From the NCBI GenBank assembly GCA_001567115.1, contig LMZT01000116.1, positions 1 through 44,040 of the forward strand: DNA of 44,040 bases, in the 5' to 3' direction. Origin of the DNA: Candidatus Hinthialibacteria bacterium OLB16. Lineage in GTDB: Bacteria; Hinthialibacterota; Hinthialibacteria; OLB16. The position numbers and the translations under genes were made by a program. Shown here piece after piece: positions 17,598-26,282 of the stretch; positions within the stretch are counted from its first letter, which is position 1; each line of letters starts with the position of its first letter. The notes beneath the pieces were generated by a model. It saw only the letters and a list, made by a program, of their open reading frames with translations. It was not told the DNA's origin and ran no database searches.

Positions 17598-19823
17598 TCA
17601 ATTTATTGGAATCTCTTTAAACCTTTTCCTGGCCAGGCCGGTGAGGAATTGGGACCGCAACTCCGTGCTCAAAACCGGACCGACATTACTGACAAGGCGT
17701 CTGTGACGATCACTGGAGTAATCATACATTTTCCGATACAGGCCGATTTCCGCTGCCGGAATCGGATCGAATCCAAGCGAATAAGCCGGGGAGTTTTTTT
17801 TCAGGGTAAAATTCTGTGCAGAGGGATCCACAAACATTGGATCCTGGTTGACCAGATTATCTTCGAAGACAAGAAATGGGCGCGCAGCCTCTTCGATACG
17901 GTCCCATTTGCCTCCAGTACAGATATTACGGGCAATCAGATTTCCTTCAGGGGCTTTAGGCTGTTTTTGGAAGATGTTGAACAGTTCCGGGTAGCGTGAG
18001 GCATAGGGTTCTTTACGGTAGTCGATGCCCAATATGGTTCCTTTGCTGCTGGCCTCAGCGATCCATTCATCGGCATGGTAATGCGCCCATCCAAGAGCAC
18101 GCGCATCCACATGGATGGCTGGATCACAATCCACAAAGACATTGTTCTCAATTGTGCAATCCCGGCCGCCACCGATAAATGCCGCTGCAGTCACTTTATA
18201 AAAAATGTTCCCGTAAATATCGGCTGAGGCAAACATGTCATCGAGATAAACTCCGACACACCCTTTATTCTCAAAACCGGAGACATCGTGCATGTAGTTG
18301 TAACGGATGATATTTTCACGCTGAGTCCAGTCTCTTCCGGCGTAGATGGCTCCGGCATCATTGGACTCCAGGCACACATGATGAATCTCGTTATATTCAA
18401 TCCTGTGTTCATTTCCATTGAAATAGATTCCGATATGAGGCGCCGAATGGATCAGATTATTGGCGACATGATTGGCAACACCATGAATTGAGACGCCAGG
18501 TTGATACATGCGGTAGAAACGTCCATAGTCATGAATGTGATTATCGACGACAGAAATGTTGCCGGGTTCGAGAGTTTTTCGTTCACCACCACTGATTATG
18601 ACACCCCCGCGGCCTGTCTGAAATATTTCACAACCACTCACAAGATGATTATATCCATTGACTTCGATTCCATTGCCTCCCACATTGCAGACAGTGCATC
18701 CATCGATGATGCCATGGCTGCCGCCATTAACCTTCACAGCGGTTCCCCGTGCGAACTCGAAGGTCATGCCGCTGAAACAGAAATTGGATGTGCTTTGAGT
18801 AACGACAAGATTTTCCAGCACCGAGGCTTTCAAAGGTTTGTCCTCGATGCCCGCCAATGGCCACACATAGAGGATCCCTTTTTCGCGGTCGATAAAATAT
18901 TCACCCGGTGAATCGATTTCGGAAAGGAGGTTGAAGGCGTAGTACCATTGGCCTTTCCGGTATCCATAGGCGTGGTATGGCTGCTTGAGATTAATCTGTT
19001 TGTTCGTGACATCGATAGAATCAATCTGCTGCCGTTGATCCGACCAGTCCCAGAACCAGTAGCCATGCAGCCAGGGATCTTTTTCTTTCAGCCAGCGTGC
19101 AGGGCGGTCATCCTCATACAGGAATTTTCCAACTGTACTTCCATGTGCACCATGGATCTGGTGCCCATCATCAACGACAAGGTCTTTGATTTTGACAAAT
19201 CCCTCGTTTGGCCAGCGTGAGAGATGCAGCGGGGTCGCATCCTGATAGATCTCAATGCCACCTCCATCCGGCGGTCCGAAATCATCGATTCCCTGCTTTT
19301 TCAGATCGGTCTGAAACACATGGGCCTTCGCGCCTTCAACCAGTTGCTCCAGAATCTCCGGATTGCTGACAGAAGTGAAATCACTCAGAATTATCCCACC
19401 GGATATGCGAACTTCCTCGCCTGGGAATGCCATGTAGACAATTGGTGCTTTATCAGTCCCGGAATCTTCTTCTTCCAGCAGAAAGGGCGACTGCAGCTGA
19501 TATGTTCCTCCGCGGAGGATAACAACAACACCTTTGTCCGGGATTTCGTTTTTTGCTTTCAGCCTTCTAATTTCATTTCGTGCTTCTTCGAGAGAGGAAA
19601 AGGGGCTGTCCGCCTGACCGCTGTAATTCTCAGACGTGGCTCCAGTCTTCTCATCATGGCTCTGAGTTGAGACAAAGAGCACCCTGGAATGGTCTATGGG
19701 ATTCGGATTCTCTTCAGCAAGAGCGGATACCGGTGAGGATAAGGCCCAGGACAATAAACAATACAGGAAAACGAGCGTGGCTGTTGAAAGGGAGGAATGG
19801 TTTGGAATGAATTGCTGGAGCAT
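17598..19823 (-). CDS. Exported right-handed beta-helix protein, GH141-like
   Basis: A 741-residue protein with a signal peptide (TLVFLYCLLSWALSSPVSA). GAGAGAGG 6 bases before the ATG supports the start. The N-terminal pattern VVVILRGGTYQLQSPFLL, EEEDSGTDKAPIVYMAFPGE and VRISGG is typical of GH141 and related beta-helix glycosidases (fucosidase/xylanase group). The middle has many helix coils (GIIDGCTVCNVGGNGIEVNG, HLVSGCEIFQTGRGGVIISG, NHVANNLIHSAPHIGIYFNG). The C-terminus has LTLKKNSPAYSLGFDPIP, common in these proteins. It is the first gene of a minus-strand series with the sulfatase and GH123-like gene. Beta-helix assignment is firm; GH141 membership is a judgement from the N-terminal motif. 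Confidence 0.8.
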   Translation of the reverse strand: MLQQFIPNHSSLSTATLVFLYCLLSWALSSPVSALAEENPNPIDHSRVLFVSTQSHDEKTGATSENYSGQADSPFSSLEEARNEIRRLKAKNEIPDKGVVVILRGGTYQLQSPFLLEEEDSGTDKAPIVYMAFPGEEVRISGGIILSDFTSVSNPEILEQLVEGAKAHVFQTDLKKQGIDDFGPPDGGGIEIYQDATPLHLSRWPNEGFVKIKDLVVDDGHQIHGAHGSTVGKFLYEDDRPARWLKEKDPWLHGYWFWDWSDQRQQIDSIDVTNKQINLKQPYHAYGYRKGQWYYAFNLLSEIDSPGEYFIDREKGILYVWPLAGIEDKPLKASVLENLVVTQSTSNFCFSGMTFEFARGTAVKVNGGSHGIIDGCTVCNVGGNGIEVNGYNHLVSGCEIFQTGRGGVIISGGERKTLEPGNISVVDNHIHDYGRFYRMYQPGVSIHGVANHVANNLIHSAPHIGIYFNGNEHRIEYNEIHHVCLESNDAGAIYAGRDWTQRENIIRYNYMHDVSGFENKGCVGVYLDDMFASADIYGNIFYKVTAAAFIGGGRDCTIENNVFVDCDPAIHVDARALGWAHYHADEWIAEASSKGTILGIDYRKEPYASRYPELFNIFQKQPKAPEGNLIARNICTGGKWDRIEEAARPFLVFEDNLVNQDPMFVDPSAQNFTLKKNSPAYSLGFDPIPAAEIGLYRKMYDYSSDRHRRLVSNVGPVLSTELRSQFLTGLARKRFKEIPIN

Positions 19824-19973
19824 GAACGACCTCTCTCACAATTATTTGTCTATCCCAAGGACTCATGGAGAAAGCCTGAGTTTCATCGGCGCCATCCATC
19901 AATCCACTGGAAACAGGGGAACCCTACAGGCGAATAGATTATCGATATATCAGAAAATATCAATCTCAGTTTG

Positions 19974-20003
19974 TTGCCTGTTAATGAAATCTTGACGGAT
20001 AAT
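19974..20003 (+). promoter_or_regulatory. Candidate sigma70-type promoter for the radical SAM gene
   Basis: TTGCCT (19974-19979) and GATAAT (19998-20003) are separated by 18 bases, with the -10 box 37 bases before the start codon at 20040. The region between the divergent beta-helix start (19823) and 20040 holds no gene. The match to consensus is partial in the -35 box. Confidence 0.35.
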
Positions 20004-20039
20004 TGCCGAGATCATAGGCTAAACACATTGGAGACTCAA

Positions 20040-21515
20040 ATGACTTTGGATGTTCTTCTGGTTTACCTCCCTTACACAGGTGGCTTTATGCCGAACCTCG
20101 GGCTGGCTTGTGTCCGGTCGGCCATGGCCCAGGTTGGATATTCCTCCCAGATCATTAACTTCGACTACAGCTTTTCTCATGTAGTCAATGAAGTCTCTGA
20201 CCCCCATCTGCGGCATAAGTTGTATAATCTCGAAAACTGGGTGGGTGAGGATAAACTGCAGGGCCTGCTCCCGGATATTAATGACTCAGTTGAATCCTGG
20301 GTTCAGCACATTTATTCAGTTCCATCCAATGCACTCGGATTTTCAGTCAATTGCTTCAACCATGCTGCAACCGCCGAGGTCATTCGCCGTCTGCGCCTTC
20401 TGGGGGATGACCGTCCGATACTGATGGGAGGTGCAAACTGCTACTTTCCTGAATCGGTAGAGGGAATATCCTATCTGGCTGATGCAGTCGTGCTTGGAGA
20501 AGCGGATGAAACCATTCCCGAAATGATGCCCTGGTTCATGAATGGGTGCCATGGCGATCCCCCGACGGGAGTGCTGGTTTCCCGTTCAAAGGGGGAGCAA
20601 ACCTGGAAGATACGCAACCCACCCGAAGATCTGGACCGTCTGCCGCTTCCCGATTATGGGGATGAGATATGGCCTGAGGGGTGGGGTTATCCGGATTTTC
20701 CAATCGAAATGAGCCGCTCATGTATTTTGAGCTGCGCCTTCTGCGATGTTCATTCGCGCAATGGTTCGTTTCGAATGCGTTCACCGAAACGCCTCATCGA
20801 AGAAATCCTCAGCCTGAAACAAAGATATCCATCCTTGAGGCTGCATTTCAATGATTCGCTGGTGAATGGAAAACTCCCATACCTGCGCGAAGCCTGCGAG
20901 CGGATCGAAGCCGAGCAGATCGATGTCCCTCTAGTCGGCCAGGCGATTATCCGGCGTGACCAGAAATTCGAAGATTTTCAGGCCATGCGCCGAGCCGGGT
21001 TCCATACCTTGATATACGGCCTTGAAAGCGGATCGTACACAGTTTTGCAGATCATGAACAAAAAATCCGGCGGCAACCTGTCGCAGATATCCCAGTGCCT
21101 GCAGATGACACACGATGCTGGAATCAAGGTAGTGATCAATTTGATTGTGGGATTCCCGGGTGAAACACGTGAGGATCTGCTGGAAGCGGCTGATTTCCTG
21201 TGCGAAAATGCGCAATACATCGATGTTGTTGCAAGCCTCTCCACTATGGTCCTCCTGCCGGGAAGCCCGGTATCCCGTTTCCCGGAAAAATTCGGTGTCG
21301 AACCGACAACTCGATTTGGCCCGGACTGGCAGACACTGGATGGAACCAATAATTATGACGAACGCCAGCTTCGCTGGTCGATTCTGTATGACCGACTGAT
21401 CAGCGCCGGTGTTGAAATGGGGACAGTTGTTAAAAGAATGGAGAAACCAGCCCCTTCACCTCCAAAACCACGTTCGCTGTGGCAGAAGCTGGCTGGGAAA
21501 TTGAACCCTGTTTAA
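20040..21515 (+). CDS. B12-binding-like radical SAM protein
   Basis: A 491-residue cytoplasmic protein. GGAG 7 bases before ATG 20040 fixes the start. Residues 1 to about 175 form a Rossmann-type cobalamin-binding-like domain (VYLPYTGGFMPNLGLACVRS, PILMGGANCYFPE, ADAVVLGEADETIPEM), but no D-x-H-x-x-G cobalamin motif is visible. The radical SAM core follows, with CILSCAFC holding the three iron-sulfur cysteines (228, 232, 235), then LHFNDSLVNG, GLESGSYTVLQIMNKK and VVINLIVGFPGETREDLLEA. The architecture is that of BchE/methylthiotransferase-like class B enzymes; the substrate is unknown. It is a single transcription unit, convergent with the pseudopilin gene. Confidence 0.85.
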   Translation: MTLDVLLVYLPYTGGFMPNLGLACVRSAMAQVGYSSQIINFDYSFSHVVNEVSDPHLRHKLYNLENWVGEDKLQGLLPDINDSVESWVQHIYSVPSNALGFSVNCFNHAATAEVIRRLRLLGDDRPILMGGANCYFPESVEGISYLADAVVLGEADETIPEMMPWFMNGCHGDPPTGVLVSRSKGEQTWKIRNPPEDLDRLPLPDYGDEIWPEGWGYPDFPIEMSRSCILSCAFCDVHSRNGSFRMRSPKRLIEEILSLKQRYPSLRLHFNDSLVNGKLPYLREACERIEAEQIDVPLVGQAIIRRDQKFEDFQAMRRAGFHTLIYGLESGSYTVLQIMNKKSGGNLSQISQCLQMTHDAGIKVVINLIVGFPGETREDLLEAADFLCENAQYIDVVASLSTMVLLPGSPVSRFPEKFGVEPTTRFGPDWQTLDGTNNYDERQLRWSILYDRLISAGVEMGTVVKRMEKPAPSPPKPRSLWQKLAGKLNPV

Positions 21516-21534
21516 CAGATTTGATTAACCTTCT

Positions 21535-21568
21535 CTGCTCTCCTCAAGTTACGAATCCGTGAGAGCAG
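21535..21568. terminator. Inverted repeat between convergent radical SAM and pseudopilin genes
   Basis: CTGCTCTC (21535-21542) and GAGAGCAG (21561-21568) form an 8-bp stem with an 18-base loop in the 56-bp gap between the two stop codons. Without a U-tract it is only a likely shared termination structure. Confidence 0.4.
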
Positions 21569-21571
21569 CCT

Positions 21572-22258
21572 TCAGGGGCGGGTGCGCACCAGGTCTCCCT
21601 TGGAGTTTGTCCCATTGGTCGGGCTGTATATCCAGTGTGCGGCATTGATGCGAATGTTTCGCATGTCATTGGGATTCAGGTTGATCGTGTCAAACTCCCG
21701 ATTCGGACCAAGGCCAAGCAGGCAATAATTAATTCCATTCCGTTTCATTGCATCGGCTGTTTCGACCTGGCGGCTGTGCCGCAGGGAATCCTGAGACCAA
21801 TAGAAATAGGTGATTCCATGCGCGGCATCGGCTGGATGTGGAGTGATCATGGAACCGGTTGTTCCATTCCTGATCTTTTCTCCACCCTGAGGAGCGAACA
21901 GGTCGAGCGGGAGCTGTTTGATATAGGGGATGGGGGTGGTCAGCTGCATCAGGGAGTAGCAGTTATTCCCCGGCAAAACAATTTTTGGATTAAATGGTGT
22001 AAATTCGTAAGTGGCCTGTGCAGGGTAACGAGGCCAGTCACTGCGGTAAGACTCCAGAGCAGTTGCCAGCCCGCGCATTTCTGCATCGGACCGCACAACC
22101 TTGGCACGGATTTGGGCTTCAAGGAAATTGGGAAGGGCAATCGAGATGAGGATAAGAATTATTGCAATTACAATGAGCAGTTCGATCAGAGTAAAAGCGG
22201 TAAGGCAGGAATGTTGCCGAGATTTAATTCCTGAACTATTCATGGACTGTGGCTTCAT
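21572..22258 (-). CDS. Type II secretion/type IV pilin-like pseudopilin
   Basis: A 228-residue prepilin-like protein. AGGG 8 bases before ATG 22258 favours this start over upstream codons. The class III signal is SCLTAFTLIELLIVIAI: prepilin peptidase would cut before FTLIELL, with Ala rather than the usual Gly at -1. The hydrophobic helix continues LILISIALPNFLEAQ, then RAKVVRSDAEMRGLATALES. The C-terminal WIYSPTNGTNSKGDLVRTRP is a pattern seen in orphan pseudopilins of PVC-type and related phyla, which carry many scattered copies. No secretion or pilus assembly genes are nearby, so its function is unknown; roles as surface or periplasmic filaments are speculative. Confidence 0.85.
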   Translation of the reverse strand: MKPQSMNSSGIKSRQHSCLTAFTLIELLIVIAIILILISIALPNFLEAQIRAKVVRSDAEMRGLATALESYRSDWPRYPAQATYEFTPFNPKIVLPGNNCYSLMQLTTPIPYIKQLPLDLFAPQGGEKIRNGTTGSMITPHPADAAHGITYFYWSQDSLRHSRQVETADAMKRNGINYCLLGLGPNREFDTINLNPNDMRNIRINAAHWIYSPTNGTNSKGDLVRTRP

Positions 22259-22438
22259 TTTTAGCACCCTGAATATTGAATAATAATGGCACGGGATCAT
22301 CCCTATCCTACTTTTTAACCGAAACAGGGTCATTTGTCATCAATCAATATCTCTCCATCACCACTTTATCAGAAAAGGGAAATCACCTTTAATGTGAAGA
22401 ATATGCCCCACCCTGAAGGACAAGGAGAATTCTCTGCC

Positions 22439-23932
22439 ATGCGCCTCTGGCCCGCCTCGGTCTTTATTTCCTGTATGCTTCTCGGTGTGAATGGATTCGC
22501 TTTTGTCATGCAGGGGGCAGTTATGCTTCACAATCCAACAGATATGGGAGCCGACAAGGAACAGGCCACCACTTTTTTAACGGGAGATGGCCCGATCATG
22601 AACGAGATTTATCGCCCCCAGTTCCATTTCACTGCGCGGAAGAACTGGCTGAATGACCCCAATGGCCTGGTTTACCTCAAAGGTGAATACCACCTCTTTT
22701 TTCAACACAATCCATTCGGGCGGGAATGGGGCAACATGCACTGGGGCCATGCGGTGAGCAGCGATCTGATTCATTGGCAGGAACTGCCGATCGCACTCTC
22801 CCCAGACTCCAATGGAACCTGCTTTTCCGGTTCAGTTGTGGTTGACAAGGACAATACTTCAGGATTCAAAAATGGCGAGGAGGATGTTCTTGTCGCTCTC
22901 TATACCGGGGAGGGGCACGGCCAATGTGTCGCTTACAGCAACGATCGCGGGCGAAGCTGGACCCGGTATGAGAAAAATCCAGTGATTCCACTCTGGCCGG
23001 ATCGGGATCCCAAGGTGATCTGGCATTCCCCCACCCGGCAGTGGATCATGGCGCTCTACATCGAACAGGGGAGCCGCACCGGCACAAAGGGGATTGGATT
23101 CTTCAGCTCAAAAAACCTCAAAGAATGGACCTGTCTGAGTGAGATTGGCGGCTTTTATGAATGCCCGGACCTTTTCCCACTGCCGGTCGATCTGGACCCG
23201 CAGAAGATTCGCTGGGTTGTCCTGGGTGGGGATGGGCAATATCTGGTTGGGCAGTTTGACGGAACATCCTTCAAGCCGGAAAGCGAACTGCTGCCGCTTG
23301 ATCTGGGGCAGAACTTTTATGCCACTCAGACCTACAGTGACATCCCACCTGAAGATGGACGGCGCATTCAAATTGCATGGATGCGCGGAGGTGAGTATCC
23401 CGGAATGCCATTCAATCAGCAGATGACTTTCCCATGTGAGCTTTCTCTGCGGACCACTCCGGAAGGGATCCGGATGTACCGTTACCCGGTAAAAGAGATC
23501 GAAAAAATCGCCGGACAACGGCATTCCTGGAAAGAGATTTCCCTCTCCCCAGGTAAAAATCTGTTCGATGGCATTCACCATGACCTGCTCGACATTCACA
23601 TTGATGTGAAACTCCAGCAGAACCACCGATTCCTCCTTCGAGTCCGTGGCGCGGAAATCTCCTATAATGCTGAAACGGGCAAACTGGTTTCACTCGGAAA
23701 GGAAGCGGACCTGCCGCCAGTGGAAGGAAGGCTTCGTTTGAGAATCCTGATTGATCGGACCTCTGTGGAGCTCTTCGGCAATGAGGGGAGAGTGTCGATG
23801 TCATCCTGCTTCATTCCCGGATCTGAGGAGTTTTCACTGACCTGTGAAGGCGGTCCTTTGGACATCAGCCAGATTGAGGTTATCCAGCTGAACCCATCGC
23901 CGGGAGCACCGCCGCTCGATGAAAAGAAATAA
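22439..23932 (+). CDS. GH32 beta-fructosidase (levanase/invertase type)
   Basis: A 497-residue exported enzyme that hydrolyses terminal fructose from sucrose, inulin or levan. All three GH32 catalytic motifs are present: WLNDPNG (nucleophile Asp73), RDP (189-191, transition-state Asp190) and GGFYECPD (acid/base Glu241). FQHNP, HWGHAVSSDLIHW and FSGS further support the five-bladed propeller, and a C-terminal beta-sandwich ends with DRTSVELFGNEG. Start 22439 is chosen since AAGGAG lies 11 bases upstream and the first residues are a signal-like hydrophobic stretch; a TTG at 22334 would add 35 residues. It is 16 bp from the following sialidase-fold gene, so the two are cotranscribed. Confidence 0.93.
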   Translation: MRLWPASVFISCMLLGVNGFAFVMQGAVMLHNPTDMGADKEQATTFLTGDGPIMNEIYRPQFHFTARKNWLNDPNGLVYLKGEYHLFFQHNPFGREWGNMHWGHAVSSDLIHWQELPIALSPDSNGTCFSGSVVVDKDNTSGFKNGEEDVLVALYTGEGHGQCVAYSNDRGRSWTRYEKNPVIPLWPDRDPKVIWHSPTRQWIMALYIEQGSRTGTKGIGFFSSKNLKEWTCLSEIGGFYECPDLFPLPVDLDPQKIRWVVLGGDGQYLVGQFDGTSFKPESELLPLDLGQNFYATQTYSDIPPEDGRRIQIAWMRGGEYPGMPFNQQMTFPCELSLRTTPEGIRMYRYPVKEIEKIAGQRHSWKEISLSPGKNLFDGIHHDLLDIHIDVKLQQNHRFLLRVRGAEISYNAETGKLVSLGKEADLPPVEGRLRLRILIDRTSVELFGNEGRVSMSSCFIPGSEEFSLTCEGGPLDISQIEVIQLNPSPGAPPLDEKK

Positions 23933-23948
23933 AGGAGGCGCATGACAA

Positions 23949-25133
23949 ATGAATTCCATATTAACTGCAGCAATTCAGAGCCTGGTGGGACTGTGTGTGA
24001 TTTTTCCCTTCGGTGTGGCAGCTCAAACCCCGGTTCATACAGTCCCGGGTGTGATTATCGATTGGGTGCCGGCATCCACTCAGCAGTATATCGGTTCACC
24101 TTCTCTGGCGTTTCTTCCGGATGGCACCTTTGTCGCCAGCCATGACCTGTTCGGACCCGGGAGCAGCAAGGATAAAACTGTTGTGTTTTCATCCAGCGAC
24201 CAAGGGCAGACCTGGACAAAGATCTCCGAAATTACGGGCCAGTGGTGGTCCAGCCTGTTTTTCCACCAGGGCAGCCTGTATCTGATGGGTACCAGCAGAG
24301 AGAATGGTTACGCCGCCATAAGGAGGTCGGCCGATGGGGGAAAAACATGGACAAACCCCACCGATGAGAAAACAGGGCTTCTTTTCGGGGATGGAAGATA
24401 CCACACCGCACCGGTCCCGGTGGTGGTCCACCATGGGCGCATCTGGAGGGCCATGGAAGATACCATGGGAACCGGCAACTGGGGTGATTATTTCCATGCC
24501 TTCATGATGTCAGCGCCAGCTGATGCTGACCTGCTGGATGCGGGAAACTGGACAGCCAGCAACCGATTGGGGAAGGACCCCTCCTATCTGGAAGGAAAAT
24601 TTGGGGGGTGGCTGGAGGGAAACGCGGTGGCCACACCCGATGGAAAGATTGTAAACATCCTTCGGGTAGATCACCCGGAATATCCGGAAAAAGCGGCGAT
24701 AATCGAAATAAGCGAGGATGGAAAGCAGGCAGCCTTCGATCCGACGACCGGATTTATCCAATTTCCGGGAGGAGCGAAAAAGTTCACCATCCGGCCCGAT
24801 GCTCAAACCTCACGCTATATCACACTGGTCAATTATGTTCCTGAACAATATCGATCCACACCTCCCCCCGGAACCCGCAACACTCTGGCGCTGGCCAGCT
24901 CGGCTGATCTGAAGAGCTGGAAGGTTCATTCCATCATCCTCCAGCACCCCGATACGGAAAAACACGCTTTTCAATATGTGGACTGGCTGTTTCTGGGCGA
25001 TGACCTGGCGGTTGTGTCACGGACTGCCTATGACGATGGAGTCGGTGGCGCCCATAATTATCATGATGCGAATTACATGACATTCCACAAAATTAAAAAT
25101 TTCCGATCCCTGCTGGACCAAACGATTGAGTAA
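23949..25133 (+). CDS. Exported sialidase-fold (BNR/Asp-box) protein
   Basis: A 394-residue secreted six-bladed propeller. AAGGAGG 10 bases before ATG 23949 supports this start; ATG 23942 is in a short wrong frame. A signal peptide (IQSLVGLCVIFPFGVAAQT) is followed by two Asp boxes, SSDQGQTW and SADGGKTW, and by SPSLAFLPDGTFVASHD, as in the exo-alpha-sialidase superfamily. The arginine triad typical of true sialidases cannot be placed with confidence, so substrate is uncertain; many PVC relatives act on, or bind, other glycans. Cotranscribed with the GH32 gene. Confidence 0.8.
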   Translation: MNSILTAAIQSLVGLCVIFPFGVAAQTPVHTVPGVIIDWVPASTQQYIGSPSLAFLPDGTFVASHDLFGPGSSKDKTVVFSSSDQGQTWTKISEITGQWWSSLFFHQGSLYLMGTSRENGYAAIRRSADGGKTWTNPTDEKTGLLFGDGRYHTAPVPVVVHHGRIWRAMEDTMGTGNWGDYFHAFMMSAPADADLLDAGNWTASNRLGKDPSYLEGKFGGWLEGNAVATPDGKIVNILRVDHPEYPEKAAIIEISEDGKQAAFDPTTGFIQFPGGAKKFTIRPDAQTSRYITLVNYVPEQYRSTPPPGTRNTLALASSADLKSWKVHSIILQHPDTEKHAFQYVDWLFLGDDLAVVSRTAYDDGVGGAHNYHDANYMTFHKIKNFRSLLDQTIE

Positions 25134-25137
25134 ACCA

Positions 25138-25159
25138 AAGCAGGAAAACTTTCCTGCTT
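25138..25159 (+). terminator. Tight hairpin after the sialidase-fold gene
   Basis: AAGCAGGAAA and TTTCCTGCTT are exact inverse complements around two bases, starting 5 bp after the stop at 25133. The following CCAGAGG lacks a U-tract. The position suggests termination of the GH32/sialidase unit before apbE. Confidence 0.5.
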
Positions 25160-25215
25160 CCAGAGGATAGAGCCCCCAGGCATACTGGGAGGGAGAGAGG
25201 AATACTCATACCCTG

Positions 25216-26280
25216 ATGAGCGGGCCATCCAATTCACGCCGTAATTTCCTGAAACCTCGCACCCTCGGAAAGATGCTCACCACCTTCACTGGTGGTGAGT
25301 GGCCTCAAGGTGAAATAACCCGAGAGGAAGAAGGCTGGCTGTACCGTCTGTCACGCGAAGCCATGGCCACACGCTTTCAGGTCCTGTTCGAGGTGCTCGA
25401 TGCGGATTTGACCTCAGCCGCCGAAAAAGGGCTGGATATCATCGATGATCTCGAATCTCAGCTGACTGTATATCGTGAGGGCAGTGAAGTTTCCCGGATC
25501 AACCGCGAGGCTTTTGGGCAGGAAGTCATGGTGGAGAAAGGCCTGTTTGAGCTCCTCCAGATGAGCCGGACACTCTGGGAAGAAACCGGCGGGTGTTTTG
25601 ATATCGCAGTCCACCAGCTGCTCAAGGCCTGGGGGATTTTCAAACCACCCTGGCGCCAACCCTCCAGGGATGAAGTCCAGGAAGCATTGCTGAAATCCGG
25701 CATGGATGCTGTTCTCCTGGATGCGGGGAAACAGGCAGTCCGTTTTTCCCGTGAAGGGATAGGAATCAATTTCGGTGCGATCGGGAAAGGGTATGCCCTG
25801 GAAAAAGCGGCGGAAAGGCTTCTCGCCGGTGGACTGGAGCACTTTCTGTTCCATGGAGGAAACAGCAGCCTGCTGGCACGAGGCGCTTCAACCTGGGAGA
25901 ATGGGTGGCTGACTGCGGTTGTGGACCCAATGGACTGGTCCCGGGAAATGGTCCACCTGTTGCTGCGGAACCGTGCCTTGTCCACATCGGCATTGTCCCG
26001 GGAATGCCTCACCAAAGGGGAAACCGCCCATATTATTGATCCCCGTTCCGGTTATCCGGTTCAGACTGACCTGGCATCCGCTTCGGTGGTGTGCCGGTCG
26101 GCCACTGTGGCTGAAGGCTTGTCAACCGCCTTCCTTGTCATGGGGCTGGACATGGCTTTAGAATACTGCCAGAAACATCCGGAAGTCGGTGCGGTGTTCC
26201 TTCGGCGGCCACATCAGGGCAGGCCGTTGGAAATCATACACACCGGGATTCCGAGTTCATCCCTGGAGGTTCTGGTTTAA
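25216..26280 (+). CDS. apbE: ApbE-type FAD:protein FMN transferase
   Basis: A 354-residue enzyme that transfers FMN from FAD to a Thr/Ser of a target flavoprotein. Family motifs are REAMATRFQVLFE, DDLESQLTVYREGSEVSRIN, GINFGAIGKGYALEKAAERL, FLFHGGNSSLLARG, AHIIDPRSGYPV and AEGLSTAFLVMG. The N-terminus has a twin-arginine-like SRRNFLK but no hydrophobic core after it, so export is doubtful; translation may instead begin at 25273 (MLTTF). No Shine-Dalgarno element sits close to 25216. No recognised flavinylated partner (NqrC, RnfG, FMN-bind domain) is in the window. The doxX-like gene starts 2 bp after its stop. Confidence 0.9.
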   Translation: MSGPSNSRRNFLKPRTLGKMLTTFTGGEWPQGEITREEEGWLYRLSREAMATRFQVLFEVLDADLTSAAEKGLDIIDDLESQLTVYREGSEVSRINREAFGQEVMVEKGLFELLQMSRTLWEETGGCFDIAVHQLLKAWGIFKPPWRQPSRDEVQEALLKSGMDAVLLDAGKQAVRFSREGIGINFGAIGKGYALEKAAERLLAGGLEHFLFHGGNSSLLARGASTWENGWLTAVVDPMDWSREMVHLLLRNRALSTSALSRECLTKGETAHIIDPRSGYPVQTDLASASVVCRSATVAEGLSTAFLVMGLDMALEYCQKHPEVGAVFLRRPHQGRPLEIIHTGIPSSSLEVLV

Positions 26281-26282
26281 AA

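Noticed and set aside
25216-25300. Tat signal on ApbE (SRRNFLK)
   Set aside because: No hydrophobic core follows the arginine pair, so export by Tat is not supported.
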